Shown here in pieces: positions 60,464 to 64,000 of a DNA stretch of 64,000 nt (position 1 is its first letter; every line of letters begins with the position of its first letter). Below the pieces are notes generated by a model. The model was given only the letters and a program-made list of their open reading frames with translations, did no database searches and was not told the DNA's origin. A program made the position numbers and the translations under genes. This DNA is from Stenotrophomonas maltophilia (lineage in GTDB: Bacteria; Pseudomonadota; Gammaproteobacteria; Xanthomonadales; Xanthomonadaceae), in the NCBI RefSeq assembly GCF_006974125.1, contig NZ_CP037858.1, positions 3,410,001-3,474,000 on the forward strand, given 5' to 3'.

Positions 60464-60853
60464 ATGGCAACTGAACTGACAATGCTGGCCTGGTCGATCG
60501 TGCTCGGCTTCGTCTACATCTTCGCTACCTCCTCCGTGGTCACCCGCGAGCGCGGGATGAAGTGGAATGCCTCGGCACGCGATGGCGATGCAAAGCCGGT
60601 CAGTCCGCTGGCCGGGCGCTTGCAACGTGCCCAGGCCAACTTCCTGGAAACCTTCCCGTTCTTCGCCGCCGCCGCCATCGCAGTGGTCGTGGCCGGTCGC
60701 GGCAACGACACCACGGCGCTGGCGACGCAGGCCTACTTCTGGGCACGCGTGGTCTACCTGCCGCTGTATGCCGCAGGCGTGCCTTACGTGCGCAGCCTGG
60801 TGTGGCTGGTGTCGCTGCTGTCGATCCTGGCGCTGGTGTTCGCGTTGTTGTGA
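60464..60853 (+). CDS. MAPEG-family membrane protein
   Basis: A membrane protein of 129 residues with four helices, of the MAPEG (eicosanoid/glutathione metabolism) superfamily. Marks are VSPLAGRLQRAQANFLETFP after helix 1 and ARVVYLPLYAAGVPYVRSLV in helix 4. Bacterial members are poorly understood; some have glutathione transferase or peroxidase activity. The start is ATG 60464 or GTG 60452. The monooxygenase gene follows after 80 bases. Confidence 0.85.
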   Translation: MATELTMLAWSIVLGFVYIFATSSVVTRERGMKWNASARDGDAKPVSPLAGRLQRAQANFLETFPFFAAAAIAVVVAGRGNDTTALATQAYFWARVVYLPLYAAGVPYVRSLVWLVSLLSILALVFALL

Positions 60854-60933
60854 CCCGGGCCTGATCCAGATCAAGGCCGGTCAGGTGCGTGGCGCTATGC
60901 TGGCCCGGACTGAATCAACGGCAGGAGGCGCGC

Positions 60934-62112
60934 ATGCGCAGGATGGACGTGGTGGTGGTCGGCGCCGGACCGGCGGGTCTGTGCTTCGCGCGTGCGCTGG
61001 CCGGCAGCGGGCTGCAGGTCGGGCTGGTCGAAGTGCAGCCGCGCCAGGCGCTGGCCGAGGCCGCCTTCGATGGCCGCGAGATCGCGTTGACCCATGCCTC
61101 GCGGCAGAGCATGGAGCAGCTAGGGCTGTGGCAGCGCCTGCCGCAGACCGAAGTCGCTGAACTGCGCGATGCCAAGGTGATGAACGGCGGCTCGCCGTTC
61201 GCGCTGACCTTCGCTAGCAGCCAGGTTGACGGCCAGCCGCTGGGCTGGCTGGTACCCAATCATCTGATCCGCCGTGCTGCATGGGATGCCGTGCAGGGCC
61301 AGGACGGCCTGGAGCTGTTTGACGGGCGCAAGGTGCTGGGCGTGCAGGCCGATGCGCAGGGACACGTGGTCAAACTCGATGACGGCAGCCAACTTCATGC
61401 GCGGCTGCTGGTGGCCGCTGACAGCCGCTTCTCCGCCACCCGCCGCATGCTCGGCATCGGGGCGCAGATGCGCGACTTTGGCAAGTCGATGCTGGTGTGC
61501 CGCATGCAGGTCGAGCGCGACCATCACCACACTGCCTGGGAGTGGTTCGGCTACGGCCGCACGATGGCGTTGCTGCCGCTCAACGAGGGCCAGGCATCGG
61601 CGGTGATCACGCTGCCGCCGCGGCAGATCGAGGAGCTGCTGGCGATGGATGAGGTGGCCTTTGGCGACGCCGTCAGTGCTTGCTTCGAACACCGCCTTGG
61701 CCGGATGCAGCCGGTGGCCACGCCGCAGGCGTATCCGCTGGTCGGTGTGTACGCGCACCGTTTTGTCGGCGAGCGTTCGGCGCTGATCGGCGATGCCGCC
61801 GTCGGCATGCACCCGGTCACCGCGCATGGCTTCAACCTGGGCCTGGCCAGCGCGCAGCGGCTGGCGCAGGGCATCGTCGGGCAGCAGCGTCGCGGTGCCG
61901 ATATTGCCGCGGCCGGCATGCTGGGCAGCTACCAGCGGGGTCACCGGCTGGCGTCGCGGCCGCTGTACGAAGCTACCAATGCGATCGCCAGCCTGTACAC
62001 CGACGATCGCCGTCCGGCACGCCTGCTGCGGGCGGCCGGCCTGCGCCTGGCGCAGGGCGTGGCACCGTTCAGGCAGCTGATTGCCTCGCACCTGACCCAG
62101 CGCGTGGCCTGA
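60934..62112 (+). CDS. FAD-dependent monooxygenase, UbiH/UbiF family
   Basis: A flavoprotein of 392 residues. The FAD-binding GxGxxG is VVGAGPAGLCFARALAG at the N-terminus, the second flavin motif is LIGDAAVGMHPVTAHGFNLG, and LLVAADSRFSATRRMLG matches the DG-like motif. This family hydroxylates the ring of ubiquinone precursors; it could be UbiH, UbiF/UbiM-like or an unrelated aromatic hydroxylase. AGGAGG lies six bases before the ATG at 60934, an ideal signal. Confidence 0.88.
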   Translation: MRRMDVVVVGAGPAGLCFARALAGSGLQVGLVEVQPRQALAEAAFDGREIALTHASRQSMEQLGLWQRLPQTEVAELRDAKVMNGGSPFALTFASSQVDGQPLGWLVPNHLIRRAAWDAVQGQDGLELFDGRKVLGVQADAQGHVVKLDDGSQLHARLLVAADSRFSATRRMLGIGAQMRDFGKSMLVCRMQVERDHHHTAWEWFGYGRTMALLPLNEGQASAVITLPPRQIEELLAMDEVAFGDAVSACFEHRLGRMQPVATPQAYPLVGVYAHRFVGERSALIGDAAVGMHPVTAHGFNLGLASAQRLAQGIVGQQRRGADIAAAGMLGSYQRGHRLASRPLYEATNAIASLYTDDRRPARLLRAAGLRLAQGVAPFRQLIASHLTQRVA

Positions 62113-62123
62113 ACAGCTTCAGA

Positions 62124-62345
62124 TCAGCCGGCGGCCAGCACCCGGATCTGGCTGTCGGCGAACTCGACCACCTGGCCTGCGCGGATCTTGCAGGCCTTGC
62201 GCAGTTCGACTTCACCGTCGACCCGCACCTGGCCGTCGCTGATGACCATCTTGGCCTCGCCGCCACTGGTGACCAGGTCGGCCAGCTTGAGCAGCTGCTT
62301 GAGTTCGACGTAGTCGCCGTCGAGGTCGAATTCGAGAATCTGCAT
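62124..62345 (-). CDS. Small S4-domain RNA-binding protein, YbcJ-like
   Basis: A protein of 73 residues consisting of one S4-type RNA-binding domain: ELKQLLKLADLVTSGGEAKM, then VRVDGEVELRKACKIRAGQV. The length and pattern match YbcJ, an S4 protein of unknown target. I chose the ATG at 62345. It is convergent with the monooxygenase gene (11 bases apart) and divergent from the helicase gene. Confidence 0.83.
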   Translation of the reverse strand: MQILEFDLDGDYVELKQLLKLADLVTSGGEAKMVISDGQVRVDGEVELRKACKIRAGQVVEFADSQIRVLAAG

Positions 62346-62573
62346 GGAGCGGGGTTCCTGGAAAGAGGGCGCGGGCCAGCGGCCGGGCGGGGAAGAGGGC
62401 GCGTATTGTGCGCCAGCGCGGGGCATGACGGCACGCGCACGGAAAGCTGTACGCCTCGTTCAGGATCAATGCGGTATCATTCCGCTCTGAGCGAGTGAAA
62501 TCTCCTCCGACCGAGCAGCGCCAGGGCACGCGATAAGAAGGGCGCCCAAAGCGCGGACCATCACCTTTTTATC

Positions 62574-62597
62574 GCACTGCCAGGAAGACGGCAGTGC
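62574..62597 (+). promoter_or_regulatory. Leader hairpin just upstream of helicase gene
   Basis: GCACTGCC and GGCAGTGC with an 8-base loop, ending four bases before the ribosome binding site CGGAG. The leader from the previous gene is about 260 bases long. Cold-shock helicase genes in other bacteria have long regulated leaders, so this stem may control translation. Confidence 0.45.
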
Positions 62598-62611
62598 CTT
62601 CGGAGTTCCCC

Positions 62612-64000
62612 ATGTCCCAAGATTCCCAAGCGCCGCTGCAGTTTGCGCAGCTCGGCCTGTCCGAGCCCGTGATGCAGGCGGTCACTGCCATCGGCTATGA
62701 AACCCCGTCGCCGATCCAGGCTGCCACCATCCCGGCGATGCTGGAAGGCCGCGACGTACTGGGCCAGGCCCAGACCGGTACCGGCAAGACCGCAGCGTTC
62801 GCACTGCCGGTACTGTCCAACATCGACCTGCAGCAGATCAAGCCCCAGGCCCTGATCCTGGCGCCGACGCGCGAACTGGCCATCCAGGTTGCCGAGGCGT
62901 TCCAGTCGTATTCGTCGAAGATCCCGGGCTTCCGCGTGCTGCCGGTGTACGGCGGCCAGCCGTACGGCCAGCAGCTGTCGGCCCTGCGCCGTGGCGTGCA
63001 TATCGTGGTCGGCACCCCCGGCCGCGTGATCGACCACCTCGACCGCAGCACCCTGGACCTGTCCGAGCTGAAGACGCTGGTGCTGGACGAAGCCGATGAA
63101 ATGCTGCGCATGGGCTTCATCGACGACGTCGAAGCCGTGCTGAAGAAGCTGCCGGAGCAGCGCCAGGTGGCCCTGTTCTCGGCCACCATGCTGCCGCAGA
63201 TCCGTCGCATCGCGCAGACCTACCTGCAGGACCCGGTGGAAGTGACCATCGCGGCCAAGACCACCACCTCGGCCAACATCCGCCAGCGTTACTGGTGGGT
63301 GAGCGGCATGCACAAGCTGGATGCGCTGACCCGCATCCTGGAAGTCGAGCCGTTCGACGCGATGATCATTTTCGCGCGTACCAAGGCCGGCACCGAAGAA
63401 CTGGCCAGCAAGCTGCAGGCCCGTGGCCTGGCCGCTGCCGCCATCAACGGTGACATGCAGCAGGCCCAGCGTGAGCGCACCATCGCCATGCTGAAGGAAG
63501 GCAAGCTGGACATCCTGGTCGCCACCGACGTGGCCGCGCGCGGCCTGGACGTGGAGCGCATCAGCCACGTGCTGAACTACGACATCCCGTACGACACCGA
63601 AAGCTACGTGCACCGCATCGGCCGTACCGGTCGTGCCGGCCGCAGCGGTGAGGCGATCCTGTTCGCCACCCCGCGCGAGAAGGGCATGCTGCGCCAGATC
63701 GAGCGCGCCACCCGCCAGCCGATCGAAGAGATGCAGCTGCCGAGCGTGGAAGCGGTCAACGACACCCGCATCAACAAGTTCACCTCGCGCATCAGCGAAA
63801 CCCTGGGTGCCGGTGGCCTGGACTTCTACCGCCAGCTGCTGGAGCGCTTCGAGAACGAGCAGAACGTGCCCGCCATTGAAGTGGCAGCCGCGCTGGCGAA
63901 GATGCTGCAGGGCGATACCCCGTTCCTGCTGCAGCCGCCGGTGCGGGCCCCGCGTGAAGAGCGCGCGCCGCGCGAGCGCTTCGACCGTGGCGACCGCCCG
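62612..64000 (+). CDS. deaD: DEAD-box RNA helicase, DeaD/CsdA-like, 3' truncated by window end
   Basis: The first 463 residues of an ATP-dependent RNA helicase; the frame is still open at the window edge. All core motifs are present: Q motif (YETPSPIQ), AQTGTGKTAAF, APTRELAIQ, GTPGRVIDHL, VLDEADEM, FSATM, VATDVAARGLD and HRIGRTGRAGR. The region after about 440 (APREERAPRERFDRGDRP) begins the basic RG-rich tail of DeaD/CsdA proteins. It unwinds RNA in ribosome assembly and cold adaptation. CGGAG lies six bases before the ATG. Confidence 0.93.
   Translation, partial: MSQDSQAPLQFAQLGLSEPVMQAVTAIGYETPSPIQAATIPAMLEGRDVLGQAQTGTGKTAAFALPVLSNIDLQQIKPQALILAPTRELAIQVAEAFQSYSSKIPGFRVLPVYGGQPYGQQLSALRRGVHIVVGTPGRVIDHLDRSTLDLSELKTLVLDEADEMLRMGFIDDVEAVLKKLPEQRQVALFSATMLPQIRRIAQTYLQDPVEVTIAAKTTTSANIRQRYWWVSGMHKLDALTRILEVEPFDAMIIFARTKAGTEELASKLQARGLAAAAINGDMQQAQRERTIAMLKEGKLDILVATDVAARGLDVERISHVLNYDIPYDTESYVHRIGRTGRAGRSGEAILFATPREKGMLRQIERATRQPIEEMQLPSVEAVNDTRINKFTSRISETLGAGGLDFYRQLLERFENEQNVPAIEVAAALAKMLQGDTPFLLQPPVRAPREERAPRERFDRGDRP

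Noticed and set aside
62440..62611. Riboswitch in the leader of the helicase gene
   Set aside because: Only one simple hairpin is evident and no known aptamer pattern is recognisable; recorded as a leader hairpin instead.
1..64000. tRNA, rRNA, prophage or complete insertion sequence
   Set aside because: No cloverleaf, integrase, phage structural gene or transposase was found by reading the window; small palindromic repeats are the only mobile-type elements.

Overview
The window looks like a chromosomal segment of a Stenotrophomonas species, most likely the S. maltophilia complex. The evidence is high GC throughout, about a dozen short GTAG-flanked palindromes of the SMAG type (the dispersed repeat family known from S. 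maltophilia), a creBCD locus directly after rlmJ, and Xanthomonadaceae-type proteins such as a ribosomal THX with a Lys/Ala tail, an Ada-AlkA fusion and M13/M28 peptidases. I see no tRNA, rRNA, CRISPR array, prophage or complete insertion sequence. It is mostly core chromosome with small accessory patches.

Layout. 1-450: the end of an unidentified gene and a DUF596 gene. 837-3593: a chemoreceptor with a FliA-like promoter and a glycine-zipper envelope protein. 3721-8402 (minus): TolC - HlyD - two ABC-2 permeases, with no ATPase gene. 8508-10122: divergent ArgP-like regulator and LysE-like exporter. 10119-11124 (minus): a ParD-like antitoxin gene coupled to an accessory methionine aminopeptidase, behind a near-perfect operator-like palindrome. 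11693-18837 (minus): a compact cluster with two PLP aminotransferases, a ureohydrolase-like protein, a FemAB/GNAT-like transferase, a HAD phosphatase, two half-size DMT/SMR membrane proteins and an esterase. This reads as an uncharacterised amino-metabolite pathway. 18917-20978: a TctE/TctD-like two-component system whose kinase start is out of frame at a G9 tract. 21111-25598: a phosphatase, an HxlR/MFS pair and a globin-type diguanylate cyclase. 25855-33064: a Fur-box FepA-like receptor, CDF metal efflux, endonuclease V, phosphoglycerate mutase and an M13 peptidase. 33254-44793: an HD-GYP protein, Mfd, a GNAT, RlmJ, creBCD (creC frameshifted at a G7 tract) and an M28 peptidase. 44948-53713: GltX, a Zur-like regulator, a TetR/EmrB/EmrA-type exporter, a ZnuD-like receptor divergent from a MerC-like protein, and THX. 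53865-62345: a nucleotide pyrophosphatase, alkylation repair (Ogt and Ada-AlkA), periplasmic proteins, a small AT-richer SMI1/KNR4 island, MAPEG and a flavin monooxygenase. 62612-64000: a DEAD-box helicase running off the end.

Connections. Metal handling recurs: a Fur box before the FepA-like receptor, CDF efflux, a Zur-like gene, and Zur-box-like sites between the ZnuD-like and MerC-like genes. CreBC has a cre-tag directly upstream of creD. Three separate exporters have their regulator adjacent (ArgP/LysE, HxlR/MFS, TetR/EmrAB); the TolC-HlyD-permease operon has none clearly assigned.

Repeats shape gene ends. Two fold-back elements share a 26-27 nt arm; one supplies the last nine codons of an exporter permease and the other begins in the stop codon of a peptidase. 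A 51-bp perfect palindrome lies between two convergent genes. SMAG units abut or overlap the stop codons of gpmA and the MFS gene. The least explained items are the ParD-like/MetAP module, the 11.7-18.8 kb cluster, the ATPase-less export operon and the two histidine kinases interrupted at poly-G tracts.
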